DNA of 64,000 nucleotides from Epithemia pelagica (GCA_946965045.2 OX337238.1:1612001-1676000), one strand, 5' to 3'. Counted from the first letter of the stretch, positions 21,044 through 30,015 are shown. Notes: generated by a model not told the origin, from the letters alone. Translations and numbers: made by a program.

Positions 21044-22501
21044 TTACAAGTCACCAAACATGTTCTTGGCAGCCTCCGCATTCTTCTTGCCTTTGGTGGC
21101 AATCTTGGTGCCACCCTTGCATGCAATGCGCCAAAAGATAGTCATACCAAGGAGATCACGGCCGAAATCATTCTCCGAGTCATTTGATTTCATTTTGATG
21201 GGGTTGTACTCCGTAGGGATGACAGTCTCATCCTTGGAGAAAATCTGGTTGTCGAGTTTGATAGACGGGTGAAAGGCAAACCTATAGTGGGCCCAGTAGC
21301 TGCCATCGTCAGAATCCTCAATAGCCACCATAGTAGCACTATGGGCCTTCTTTGTAGCGGCACACTTGATCTTGGACAACTTCTCGTCCTTGTGGTACCG
21401 CTCGGGATCGCGGATCCAGAAGTCCTGCGCCGGCCCCCTCATCGAGATTAAACGACCACGCCAGCTTTCTCCGAAAACATCGTCGGGAATGCTCGCATCC
21501 CATAAATGATGGTCCTGGCAAGGGACTGAACGGCGTAAGTGGAAGCCGTTGCGAGTGAAAAGTTCGTCCTGGTCGATCCCTTCAACGTATTGAATGTCGA
21601 AATCTCTGTTACGTTCGGCACACAAATGGTTGACGGCGATTATCCAAGGGTGCTTGACCGTCCCATTTTGATTCACCAACCAACTTGTCGGAACAAATGG
21701 GTGCAACACGTCGTTAGGCAGTTGTGGGGGACGAGGAGGGATACGAGAAAGAAGTGGAGACACCCTCCCGAAGACATGTTGCGGTGGATCACCTCCATTG
21801 AGGTCAACACCATGGACAGCATAAGCGGCGGCAACGTTGTGGCGTGCTGGGCTGGGACTTGCGAAGAAGTTGGAGGCGTTTACCTGTCCCATCTGCTGAT
21901 CGTGGGCATCGTGGGCATCGTTGCCAAGAAACACCGCCGGTGATTCTCCTCCCTTCACAGGTGTGCGGTTGAGATTGCGGGGAGCTGGCTTCCTGTCGTC
22001 GTCTTGCTCAGCCATGCCAGCAGCATAATCTTGATCACCATACAAGCGCCCATAAGCGTCCTTGTACATCTGCTCCTCTTCGGGGCTGACGTCGTCGGCA
22101 ACATCAGTGGTGTAAGTGTCATTGTCGGAAATCTTGTTGCTCTTCACCATGGTTCCTGACTCTTTGTTTTCAAGTTCTTTGAGAGTCTTCTCGTTTGGAT
22201 CAACTCCCAGTCGATGGAGGTAGTTGACGTAGGCTTGGATGGACCGGGACTTGCACTTGCCCCAGCGAAGTTGTACTTGTCGTCGCTTCAACGAGCCTTC
22301 AAATCCCCAGTCGGTGGGATTATTACTGCAAAACGAAAGGAGATCAAAGGAGTGTCTCGACTGGCCTTGTTTTTCGATGGCCTTGATTAATTTTCTTGTT
22401 TGGTCAAACGGCAATCCACCTGGGGCGGGGAACTTGGCTGGCCTCTTTGGCGGTGGTTTCTTCTCTTCGTCCAATTTATGATCATGTTGTTGCTCTGTCA
22501 T
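21044..22501 (-). CDS. unrecognised 485-residue protein of the Harbinger-like element
   Basis: Intact frame from ATG 22501. The N-terminal part is basic and Pro-rich (PPPKRPAKFPAPGG), followed by a segment LRWGKCKSRSIQAYVNYLHRLGV and, after an acidic, low-complexity middle, a folded C-terminal half (about 290-470) with many aromatic residues (HHLWDASIPDD, GSYWAHYRFAFHP). No known domain comes to mind. PIF/Harbinger elements need a second protein (often Myb-like) for nuclear import and DNA binding; this gene, divergent to the transposase with about 270 bp between them, could fill that role, but no Myb signature is seen. Confidence 0.6.
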   Translation of the reverse strand: MTEQQHDHKLDEEKKPPPKRPAKFPAPGGLPFDQTRKLIKAIEKQGQSRHSFDLLSFCSNNPTDWGFEGSLKRRQVQLRWGKCKSRSIQAYVNYLHRLGVDPNEKTLKELENKESGTMVKSNKISDNDTYTTDVADDVSPEEEQMYKDAYGRLYGDQDYAAGMAEQDDDRKPAPRNLNRTPVKGGESPAVFLGNDAHDAHDQQMGQVNASNFFASPSPARHNVAAAYAVHGVDLNGGDPPQHVFGRVSPLLSRIPPRPPQLPNDVLHPFVPTSWLVNQNGTVKHPWIIAVNHLCAERNRDFDIQYVEGIDQDELFTRNGFHLRRSVPCQDHHLWDASIPDDVFGESWRGRLISMRGPAQDFWIRDPERYHKDEKLSKIKCAATKKAHSATMVAIEDSDDGSYWAHYRFAFHPSIKLDNQIFSKDETVIPTEYNPIKMKSNDSENDFGRDLLGMTIFWRIACKGGTKIATKGKKNAEAAKNMFGDL

Positions 22502-22769
22502 GATAGAAAATCAATGATCCAACAATCAACGAGAGAAGTAGACAGGTTTGCGAAGCGCAAGCCATTCCCTCTTGATCCAACATGCTCCTCTTGTGTCGTT
22601 GGTTTGTCTACAGCTACTAATATCATAGGAATGTGTTTGATTGCTTGATCATAAGCAGTATTTTAGTTTACTTAGGGCAGATTGGTGTGTATGGACCCAC
22701 GGATCCTTCTACTCGTGTTCGGGATGAAGCACCTTTCCGCCAATTTGTGACACTACTAGGGAATGAGCC

Positions 22770-23759
22770 ATGAAGGCTGTCTTCCTTCCCCCAAGTTGGT
22801 CGCATCGGAATCTTCCTACTGTTCAACATAAAGAGAAGATGGTGCCACTGGTCGAGCCAGACGAGGTTCTCACGCGAGGCTTAGCTTATCTCTCCTTGGA
22901 CGTGGATGGCCGTCTGACGAGGGAGCAACGCATCAACAAGTTCCAACAACACTATGGATCGGTGCCTCTTACAATTGCAACCATGTGGTATGACTTGTGC
23001 CATACGACAATTGAAGAGGCAAAGCTAAGTACTAAGGATAAACAAAAAGGCTTTCGCATGTTCATGGTTGCGCATTTCTTTATCTACAGCTATCCTCGAA
23101 GCAGCGTACAGCTTGGTGACAGGTTCCGAATTTGTGCGTGCAACGTCCGAGGCAAGAATCTCTGGAAATGGATTCGGAAGATCGCAGCGCTTGAGGAGAA
23201 GGTAATTTTCTGGCCTCACGACCTGAACAATCCTGACTCGGAGATTTTCGCGCTATCTGTGGATGGTGTTGATAAGAAAACGTGGGAACGAAAGCACAAG
23301 ACTGAACTGCTTCCGTTTGATCGACGAAATTTCTCACAGAAGCATGCGCACGGTGGAGTGAAATATCAAATCACTCTATGTGCATATCGCCAGCAAGTCG
23401 TGGATATCTTTGGACCAGTGCGCGGAGGCATGGGTGACAAGGAGATGCTCGAGAGGTCTGGTGTGCTGGAGCACCTCGCGGATGGAAAAAAGGTTGTGGC
23501 TGATCGCGGTTACATCAAGAATGCTTTCCGCGACAAGGTTGCTTGGCCCAACCCACAACACGATTCAAGGATGGCGAACAATATTAAGAGTCGCATCCGC
23601 CTGCGACACGAATCGTTCAACGGAAAAATGTCTACCTTTGCCTCCATGCACCAAACTTGGAGGCACAGCGACACGAATCATGGACTTGCCTTTCGAGCTG
23701 TCGCTGTTACGTTGCAATATGCCATGAACAATGGCAGCTCTCATCTCTTTCAACCCTAA
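22770..23759 (+). CDS. PIF/Harbinger-like DDE transposase
   Basis: 329 residues from ATG 22770. The catalytic triad is readable: D165 (SVDGVDKKTW), D245 (KVVADRGY) and E281 (RLRHESFNGKM), in the arrangement of DDE_Tnp_4/HARBI1-type nucleases. The enzyme cuts the element at its inverted repeats and joins it to new DNA. Directly upstream, in a different frame, 22680-22768 reads as protein-like sequence (VYGPTDPSTRVRDEAPFRQF) ending in TGA that overlaps the start. The true N-terminus may therefore be longer and joined through a frameshift or an exon upstream. If so, this copy could be slightly damaged. Its position inside matching inverted repeats identifies it as the transposase of this element. 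Confidence 0.85.
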   Translation: MKAVFLPPSWSHRNLPTVQHKEKMVPLVEPDEVLTRGLAYLSLDVDGRLTREQRINKFQQHYGSVPLTIATMWYDLCHTTIEEAKLSTKDKQKGFRMFMVAHFFIYSYPRSSVQLGDRFRICACNVRGKNLWKWIRKIAALEEKVIFWPHDLNNPDSEIFALSVDGVDKKTWERKHKTELLPFDRRNFSQKHAHGGVKYQITLCAYRQQVVDIFGPVRGGMGDKEMLERSGVLEHLADGKKVVADRGYIKNAFRDKVAWPNPQHDSRMANNIKSRIRLRHESFNGKMSTFASMHQTWRHSDTNHGLAFRAVAVTLQYAMNNGSSHLFQP

Positions 23760-23804
23760 TGAATGTCTAAAGTAGAGAAAAGTTTGTTTGTGTTTTCTAT
23801 TTGT

Positions 23805-24419
23805 TTACGTATAGTCTTGTATATGATTTGCCAAATCATGTCGTCGTCGCAGCTCATCACAGGGGACAACAGGTCCTCGTCCTTGCTCCTCCTCGCGTTT
23901 CAGTGCCAGATAGTTGAAAAAACGTTGGCGGCGTGCTTCCTGGTAAATGCGGTGCTTGAAGATTGCTGGCTTAAAGTCTCTGTAGGCAGGACGTGTCCTT
24001 TGAAGCTCGGATGGCTTCAAGCGTAGGTGCACACCATTCTTCACATCCTGCCGAAGAAGCAGCTTTGCAGGGTGAAGGTCAAAGACAAGTTCACCTTTGT
24101 TGTTGTGTTGTTGTCTTGGATAAAACCTTCTGTCATGAATAAGGGCCCTTTCGTCACTTCTTGCCCTTTCATTCGCGTAGTCTGCTTGGCGTCGATGATC
24201 CTGCAGCCGTGCCTTGAATTGTTGGAAGGGGACACCTTTGAACTCCGGGAGCCGCTTGTAAAACTTGAAAAGGTGGTCTGCCGGCACCATGTTCATGTTG
24301 TAGAGCAGACCACCTGGCTCCAAATCCTCGATGAGGATCGCCCGCCCCTCGCATTTCCTCCAATCAACAAACTTCTCCTTCTCCTTCTCCTTCTTCGATA
24401 CAGAGACCTGCTTGCTCAT
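23805..24419 (-). CDS. basic protein of the Harbinger-like element
   Basis: 204 residues from the ATG at 24419; the frame is open ten codons further only from a TTG. Lys/Glu-rich start, then a conserved-looking core (AILIEDLEPGGLLYN, FYKRLPEFKGVPFQQFKARLQDHRRQAD) and an Arg-rich second half (FDLHPAKLLLRQDVKNG, PAYRDFKPAIFKHRIYQEARRQ). The composition suggests binding to nucleic acid. I do not recognise the family. It is convergent with the transposase gene, whose end is 45 bp away. Confidence 0.6.
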   Translation of the reverse strand: MSKQVSVSKKEKEKEKFVDWRKCEGRAILIEDLEPGGLLYNMNMVPADHLFKFYKRLPEFKGVPFQQFKARLQDHRRQADYANERARSDERALIHDRRFYPRQQHNNKGELVFDLHPAKLLLRQDVKNGVHLRLKPSELQRTRPAYRDFKPAIFKHRIYQEARRQRFFNYLALKREEEQGRGPVVPCDELRRRHDLANHIQDYT

Positions 24420-24564
24420 CCTCTTTCTTTGTCCACTACCTGGCGACAAAAAAGGTTGGTTGTTGTGTCGTGTTCCATTTCGTCGATCGTTGTCGATAAC
24501 TTCGACGTGTTTTGCGATCTCGTTTTGTGAAGCTCATTTTTGTTGTGAAGACTCATTCTTGTTG

Positions 24565-24750
24565 TTGTATCGGGTGTGTGTATCGGGGTTTCGTCGATTT
24601 GTATCGGTTGTATCGACCCCCGTGTATCGTTTGTATCGGGGTTGTATCGGTTGTATCGGGTTGTATCGGGTTGTATCGGAATTTGTATCGGTTGTATCGG
24701 ATGTTGTTTCGACCAGTTGTATGGTTTGTATCGGGTTGTATCGACCCTCG
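24565..24750 (+). repeat. cluster of TGTATCG words, right
   Basis: Fourteen TGTATCG words in about 185 bp, several in perfect 10-bp phase (TTGTATCGGG). Same orientation as the left cluster, and followed by the shared word CTCGCCAAATGT at 24747-24758. Confidence 0.85.
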
Positions 24751-24910
24751 CCAAATGTTCCGATTCGTGTATTTTCCTCTCTATGTATTCTAATATACAG
24801 AAATATCAATGTCGATAAGTATTTTGTTCTATTATAGTGTACCAAAAAGAAAATAAGCTTGTCCGTCCTTCGCCCTTTTTGGTATATTCTGTTCAAGGTC
24901 CATAAGCACT

Positions 24911-24935
24911 ATGGTTACAAAAATAGCGGGTGTCC
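24911..24935 (-). repeat. right terminal inverted repeat of the Harbinger-like element
   Basis: Begins ATGGTTACAAAAATAG and ends CGGGTGTCC. Its reverse complement equals the rejoined left repeat except at one T/A position. Confidence 0.9.
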
Positions 24936-25187
24936 CAGCGCCACAACAACAACGACGATCTTCCATTTTCCGACATTTTAGCTATTCTACGCCATCCTCC
25001 TCCTCTTCGGTAGGTGTGGTAGTGGGAGTCGACGCGCCACAGTTCGCGACGCTTGTCCCATCGGTCGAAAGGAATAATCCCAGTGTGAGTACATGACATG
25101 TGGACGAGGCAAAACCCACTCACGGGAACATTCCTAATACTACCAGAAATGGACACATAACAGTAGCCTCTCCGTATTGCCTTCAGT
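24936..25187 (+). pseudogene. right part of the duplicated LRR-gene 3' end
   Basis: Aligns with 8892-9238: first the coding end (CAGCGCCACAACAACAACGA, GCCATCCTCCTCCTCTTCGG, GTCGACGCGCCA), then the stop region (GGAATAATCCCAG) and the 3' flank (GGGAACATTCCTAATACTAC). Small deletions shift the frame and about 75 bp of the flank are missing near 25165. It continues the fragment that ends at 12142. Confidence 0.85.
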
Positions 25188-25947
25188 CAACCTACACCAC
25201 CAAAGGAGAGCGACGTATATGTCAAACTATGGATACGGATCGACAAGAGGAGCAAGAGTTTGAGAGGCAGGAAGATCAAACCTTCTCCATGTGGATCCGT
25301 TGACAGAATTACACGAAACCTGTCAGGTGCTGGGTGTCACTGATCTCCGGCAACGAACTCGTCTGGCTGCTTACATTGCGAAACTTCGCGAAGCTGCGGA
25401 AAGACAGGCCTCACCAATTTGAATTTGTGGTTTTTAGAATTCGTGATCAGAAAAATCTCGAATATTGGCTGCGAGAAAACCTTACGGTGCAGTCTCTTGT
25501 GAAGGACGGATTTGGAAAAAAATTGCTTTGAATTCCTCGTTCATGGCGACACGTACACAATGGGTCCACCCATTCAGCAGCAGCAGCAGCAGGAGGTAAG
25601 GCGGTTGGTAGTTTGCCTTTTTTGGTTCCTTCGTTTGTGTTTGTGATTGTGTATCTGTATTCGATTTTGAGATTCTATGCCTATTTCATCAATTATCTTT
25701 GCAGGCTGGTATTGAGCTACATTGTCGCAGCAACAACAATCAATTGCGCATGACAGCATAAAATGAGTCAATAAATTGAAGCCCTCACATCATCTTTTTA
25801 ATTTACCTGCATCTTTACCGTATCTGTTTTCATTTCTTATTTGGGACTTTCTCGAAATCTATCACCGATCCGACTATGGCATCGTGTGTCGTCAATTGAA
25901 CATTGTTTTGTTGATTGATTGCGATTGCAATCATTTTGAAATCAACG
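25188..25947. other. no intact gene; faint coding traces
   Basis: Between the LRR fragment and the nuclease-kinase gene. A stretch near 25300-25420 reads as protein-like (ELHETCQVLGVTDLRQRTRL) but is broken on both sides. At 25559 a short frame MGPPIQQQQQQE is followed by a possible donor (GTAAGG) and, at 25703, a possible acceptor, yet the joined frame stops soon and does not reach the kinase gene. Confidence 0.4.
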
Positions 25948-27987
25948 ATGCGACGGTGGCGCTATCTGTCACAGCCAGCAATGCAGTTTGACAGTTCAAC
26001 GATAGATACCAAGACCTTTGCCCTCTATTACACGGTCAACACACACACGATTTCGTGTGACGAGAACGGGCGCGATCTCATCACCAAGCAATGGACGAAA
26101 TTAAAACGGCGGGAAGTTGAAGAGGTGTATAAATCCAATAGAATTGCGCAGATCTTTCAAGAGGACAATTGGAAGGAGACTGTCAAGTCGCCCAATTTTG
26201 TTTCACACCTTCAGCAGCATTTTGTTGCGAATGGAATTAAAGCGAATCAGATGGAATTCAACATGTCAAACTTTCATAATGCCGGGGAGATGGCACTCCA
26301 GCAATTCTTCTACTCTTCGTTTAGTATGCTTTTTGCATCAGCCGCATTGTCGCCATCGGGCAGGCAGTGCCTTTCTCTTCGATATCGTGCTGATGAGGAC
26401 GTGCTCTCATCGATCCCATGTATGTGGAGGGAAAATGAAGACAAGGAATACCGAAAAGGTCACATAAAAATCCAGCCAGATTCTGCCGCAGTTCTACAGG
26501 AAACTATGGACGTTTTTGGGATGATGGAAATCAAATCGTCTGGCAATAATTCAAGCCCAAACCGTAGAGACTACGACAAGTGCGTCCTAGCAACAGCTTC
26601 TACTGCCCTTGCGTTATTCCGCGAGTTGAATGAGACGGCGATCAAATCTCTTGCAATTCCCTTCATTGTTGCAAAGGGGGAATATTTGTCGCTTTATGTG
26701 ACAAGGGTGAAAGAGGGTGGTGTCCCTTTTGTCTCCAGGGTGGATCTAGGCAGCGAAATCTACAACAGTGATTCTGTGAATTGCTGTAGATCACCATCGG
26801 ATGCGCGTTTGCGGTGCTTCGTAGCCTTAGCTGTTTTATTGGACGAATTCCTTGGAATCATGCAAGGCTGCGATTTAGAAAAGTACCAACAGAGGAGAGC
26901 CATTGAAGATGGATCTAACATTTTCTCAACAACAAGGGGGAACAAATCTGCACGGTCGACGAAAAGGAGCATACCGTCATCAGAAACTGAGACAAGCAAT
27001 GCAAAGCAGGGTACCGACAGAGAGATGGAAAGGGAAGCTTGCGAGGCGGCAAGTTGCCGCGGGAGGTTTAAAAACGTAGTTTACCCGTTCACGAGGTTAT
27101 TGACTTTTGCCGATGACTGCGTGGTTGAATATCAGAGTAAATCGCCCTTTTACTTCAAAGGGGAATATGATCGTGAGCAGATTATTGATGCCAAGTCGCA
27201 GGGTGTTTTCCTGAAAGTCTGGAGAGTTGACGACCTCTTCTGTCCTGATTCGGTCGAGAAAGAATGGATGATGCAATGGAGGGCGCACAGTTACAATGTT
27301 CCAGTTGCCTCACCACTCTCCAAGGAACTGATCAAATCAAAACCTGAACAAGCTGGGCAAGAGTATCTTGTCGCTGCTATGGAGTTGGTTGATTTTGATG
27401 AAATTGATACTATTGACGATGTCATTTCCTTTTCGATAGCGCTTCTCTCCACTGTGGAAAGACTGCACTCCAAAGCGGCCATATTGCACTGTGATTTGAA
27501 GCCCAACAATGTGCGTTGGAGCAAAGGAGTTGTGAAGCTGATTGATTTTGGCCGTGCTCAGTTGCTTGTCGACGCAAAAAATGTTCTAGGGACAAGGGGA
27601 TACGAAGCACCAGAGGTCGAACGGGGAGAGGTACCAGCCATTGCTTCTGATGCATATTCTGTGGGTAAGACGATTGGTTACTTTTTGGAACAAGTTCTCG
27701 AACGTGGGCATACTCTAGACTCTACATCTCTCGCGATCAAAACGACAGTAGATGGTTTGACAAGGGCTGATTCCATCGATCGCATGTCAGTTTCGGATGC
27801 ACATCAAATCTTATTGAATCTGGTGGATGCAGATGCCGATGATGTTACTGCAAATACCGAGTCTTCGACGAGGAACCAGATGATTTGCGAAGATAAGATT
27901 TCCTCGGAAGTTTCGGTACCGCAATCCAATCGCAGCCAAGGACTTTCAGTTGACCCAACCAAGAGAAAATTAGCCGAGATATCATAG
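25948..27987 (+). CDS. PD-(D/E)xK nuclease-like domain fused to a protein kinase
   Basis: 679 residues from ATG 25948 (a second ATG at 25981 is equally possible). The N-terminal half carries a motif of the PD-(D/E)xK nuclease fold: P177-D178 (IKIQPDSAAV) and E194-x-K196 (MMEIKSS), followed by a helix-rich stretch. After a low-complexity linker (about 330-375) comes a kinase domain: ATP-site lysine K423 (VFLKVW), catalytic loop HCDLKPNN with D516 (HCD instead of HRD), DFG at D533 and an APE at GYEAPEV. The glycine loop is not obvious. Nuclease-kinase pairs of this sort are known from Crinkler-type proteins of oomycetes and other eukaryotes. No LxLFLAK header or signal peptide is seen, so the protein is probably intracellular. 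Confidence 0.75.
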   Translation: MRRWRYLSQPAMQFDSSTIDTKTFALYYTVNTHTISCDENGRDLITKQWTKLKRREVEEVYKSNRIAQIFQEDNWKETVKSPNFVSHLQQHFVANGIKANQMEFNMSNFHNAGEMALQQFFYSSFSMLFASAALSPSGRQCLSLRYRADEDVLSSIPCMWRENEDKEYRKGHIKIQPDSAAVLQETMDVFGMMEIKSSGNNSSPNRRDYDKCVLATASTALALFRELNETAIKSLAIPFIVAKGEYLSLYVTRVKEGGVPFVSRVDLGSEIYNSDSVNCCRSPSDARLRCFVALAVLLDEFLGIMQGCDLEKYQQRRAIEDGSNIFSTTRGNKSARSTKRSIPSSETETSNAKQGTDREMEREACEAASCRGRFKNVVYPFTRLLTFADDCVVEYQSKSPFYFKGEYDREQIIDAKSQGVFLKVWRVDDLFCPDSVEKEWMMQWRAHSYNVPVASPLSKELIKSKPEQAGQEYLVAAMELVDFDEIDTIDDVISFSIALLSTVERLHSKAAILHCDLKPNNVRWSKGVVKLIDFGRAQLLVDAKNVLGTRGYEAPEVERGEVPAIASDAYSVGKTIGYFLEQVLERGHTLDSTSLAIKTTVDGLTRADSIDRMSVSDAHQILLNLVDADADDVTANTESSTRNQMICEDKISSEVSVPQSNRSQGLSVDPTKRKLAEIS

Positions 27988-28377
27988 GCAAGAGGAACGA
28001 GAGGAGGCTTACCGTAGACAGAAAATAATCTACCGTCATTACGGCTATCTCATTTTGCTCAGTGGAGCATAAATGAGAGCAGGCTTACCTCAAAGATGTT
28101 TCTTGTGGAGAGTCGTTTGCTCAAGTCCCCTGTGCGTGTTGCCTCGTGACAGTACATTGGATTGGATTGCGTTGGCAGTTGGGGAGACGATTTGAATTGT
28201 CATCGGAGATCATTTTTAAGAGCTCACGAAGAAGACCATAGGTTAAACATAGGTAGTAGGGGTAGCAACTTAAAGACGACTTAAGAGCGACCCTGCACCT
28301 AAAATTTCCCAACAAAGATCTCTCTATTGTGTATCGTCGTCATTCGTTCTCGTTCCATTCGAGTCGTCACAACAACC
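27988..28377. other. intergenic region, no gene seen
   Basis: 3' flank of the nuclease-kinase gene and promoter region of the TPR gene. Nothing distinct found. Confidence 0.5.
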
Positions 28378-30015
28378 ATGGTGGAGCAGAGAACGCCTTC
28401 CACGTCCACGAATCCTCCCGGAGAAGGAGATTTGGCATCTCCCCCTCCTTCCACAACGAAACAGCAAGACGAGCCCTCGGAGCCGCCAGTCAAAGCCGCC
28501 GTGTCGGACGACGACTCGTCGAGTAGCGATGATGACGACGACGATGACAATGCCAATGAGACTTCCAATGGACAAGATGCCCTGATACAAGCTGCCCTTT
28601 TGAAGGAAGAAGGCAATAGTCATTTTCAAAAGGGAAAATGGGACGAAGCCGCGCGATGTTATCGCAAGGGATGCAATCGGCTCAAAAAGGTTTCCAATTT
28701 GGACGCGGATCCTCAAGTCAAGCCATTGCAATTGACGCTACAAACCAATTTGAGCATGGTCTTGTTCAAGCAACAAAAATATCGAGCCTCTCGTGACATG
28801 GCGAGTAAGGCTCTGTCGTTGGAACCCACTCATGTCAAGGCCTTGTATCGTCGGGCCGTGGCAGGTCGTGCCTTGGGCGATTGGGATGTCGCCAAGGCCG
28901 ATTTGCGGGCTGCCTTGGTCGTGGACAAGACCAATGTGGCCTGTCAACGAGAACTGGCCAGTCTCAAAAAACAAGTGGATCAGGCCAACCAAAAACAAAA
29001 GTCCGCCTTGGCCAAGGCCTTTGCGTCATCTGGTTCTGGTGGTGGCGGTAAGTCCTTGTTGTTGTACACGGACAAGGCACAAGAAGAAGAGGACAAGAAA
29101 AAGGCCAAGGAAAAGCAAAAGAAAGAGGAGGAACAAAAGAAACAACAGCGTAAAAAGGATTGGGAAGATGAGTGCGTCAAACGCATGGCGAGTGGGGGGC
29201 AGGCTATTTCGTTTGAAGAATGGGAAACCGAACAAGAAACACAAGAAAAGGAACGAAAGAAGCAGGAGGAACAAGAACGCGAGGCGGAACGCAAACAACG
29301 ACAGGCCCGCCGTCGTAAACAAAAAGAGGAGCAAACTCAAAATGACAATGACGATGACGACGAAGAAGAATTGACGGAGCAGGAACTAGCTAGTTTGCGC
29401 GGTTACAAAAAGACCCGCGATGGTCGAACGACAAGTTACTTTACCCGTGAATTATCCGACGCCGAAAAACAACGGTTGGGAGACATGGCACCCAAAAAGT
29501 TGGAATCATCCTCCACGACGTCTGCCGCAGCAGCCGTAGCCTCAACTACATCGTCGTCTGGAACATCGGCATGGAATCAAGCCGGTACCTGGGAAGAAAA
29601 GGATGTATCTGGATGGTGCAAACATCGACTGAAACACCAATTGTCGTCCACCACCACAACCACCACTGGCAGCTCCTTGACGGCCAAAATTGTCAAGGTC
29701 CAGGAAGTGAATGGTGAAGGATCCGTGGCCAGTGCGGGTGGCAAGAAGAAATATATTTTTGATTTTCACGCCAAACTGCAATACGATATTGTACGTGATG
29801 ACTCTACAGTCGTGGCATCGGGGGTGGCTCGTTTGCCCGATATTTGCAGTACGCATTATCATGACGACGCCTTGGAAGTTGCCTTTGAGGCGTGGACCAA
29901 GGAACCCACACCACCCGACACTCATGGGGAATGCCTCCAGGCACGAGCGCAATTGATTCAGGGACTCCGTCAAAGTGTCCAAGCTTGGGTTCAAGAGTTT
30001 AATGCCGAATTTTAG
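28378..30015 (+). CDS. TPR and Aha1 N-domain co-chaperone
   Basis: 545 residues from ATG 28378 (context ACCATGG). Parts in order: an acidic Ser/Asp-rich start (about 1-70), three TPR-like repeats (LKEEGNSHFQKGKWDEAARCY, LQTNLSMVLFKQQKYRASRDM, ALYRRAVAGRALGDWDVAKA, about 75-185) of the carboxylate-clamp kind found in Hsp90/Hsp70 partners, a long Lys/Glu coiled region (about 230-350), and a C-terminal domain starting WEEKDVSGW at residue 405 and running through LTAKIVKVQEVNGEG and KYIFDFHAKLQYDIV. This last domain matches the N-terminal domain of Aha1, which binds the Hsp90 middle domain and stimulates its ATPase. Joining both Hsp90-docking modules in one chain is unusual. Cytosolic chaperone work is the likely role. 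Confidence 0.82.
   Translation: MVEQRTPSTSTNPPGEGDLASPPPSTTKQQDEPSEPPVKAAVSDDDSSSSDDDDDDDNANETSNGQDALIQAALLKEEGNSHFQKGKWDEAARCYRKGCNRLKKVSNLDADPQVKPLQLTLQTNLSMVLFKQQKYRASRDMASKALSLEPTHVKALYRRAVAGRALGDWDVAKADLRAALVVDKTNVACQRELASLKKQVDQANQKQKSALAKAFASSGSGGGGKSLLLYTDKAQEEEDKKKAKEKQKKEEEQKKQQRKKDWEDECVKRMASGGQAISFEEWETEQETQEKERKKQEEQEREAERKQRQARRRKQKEEQTQNDNDDDDEEELTEQELASLRGYKKTRDGRTTSYFTRELSDAEKQRLGDMAPKKLESSSTTSAAAAVASTTSSSGTSAWNQAGTWEEKDVSGWCKHRLKHQLSSTTTTTTGSSLTAKIVKVQEVNGEGSVASAGGKKKYIFDFHAKLQYDIVRDDSTVVASGVARLPDICSTHYHDDALEVAFEAWTKEPTPPDTHGECLQARAQLIQGLRQSVQAWVQEFNAEF

Larger units (their letters stand above)
12143..24935. mobile_element. PIF/Harbinger-like DNA transposon, interrupted by a copia element
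   Basis: The left end begins GGACACCCGCTAT at 12143 and the right end is its reverse complement, ending at 24935. After removing the inserted copia element the 25-bp terminal inverted repeats match at 24 of 25 positions. CAG flanks both ends (12140-12142 and 24936-24938), a 3-bp target duplication as expected for PIF/Harbinger. Without the copia insert the element is about 5.07 kb. It carries four genes in alternating orientation: 20455-20901 (+), 21044-22501 (-), 22770-23759 (+, DDE transposase) and 23805-24419 (-). Near each end there is a cluster of GTATCGG words. Confidence 0.88.

Noticed and set aside
20036-24750. GTATCGG clusters as a CRISPR-like array
   Set aside because: Words are short, spacing is irregular, there are no spacers of constant length, and the context is eukaryotic.
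25559-25760. Upstream exon (MGPPIQ...) spliced to the nuclease-kinase gene
   Set aside because: The joined frame stops at 25759-25761, well before the kinase gene.
28980-29340. Ser/Leu/Phe-rich open frames on the minus strand
   Set aside because: They are the complement of the Lys/Glu-rich coil of the TPR-Aha1 gene and lack start context and domains.
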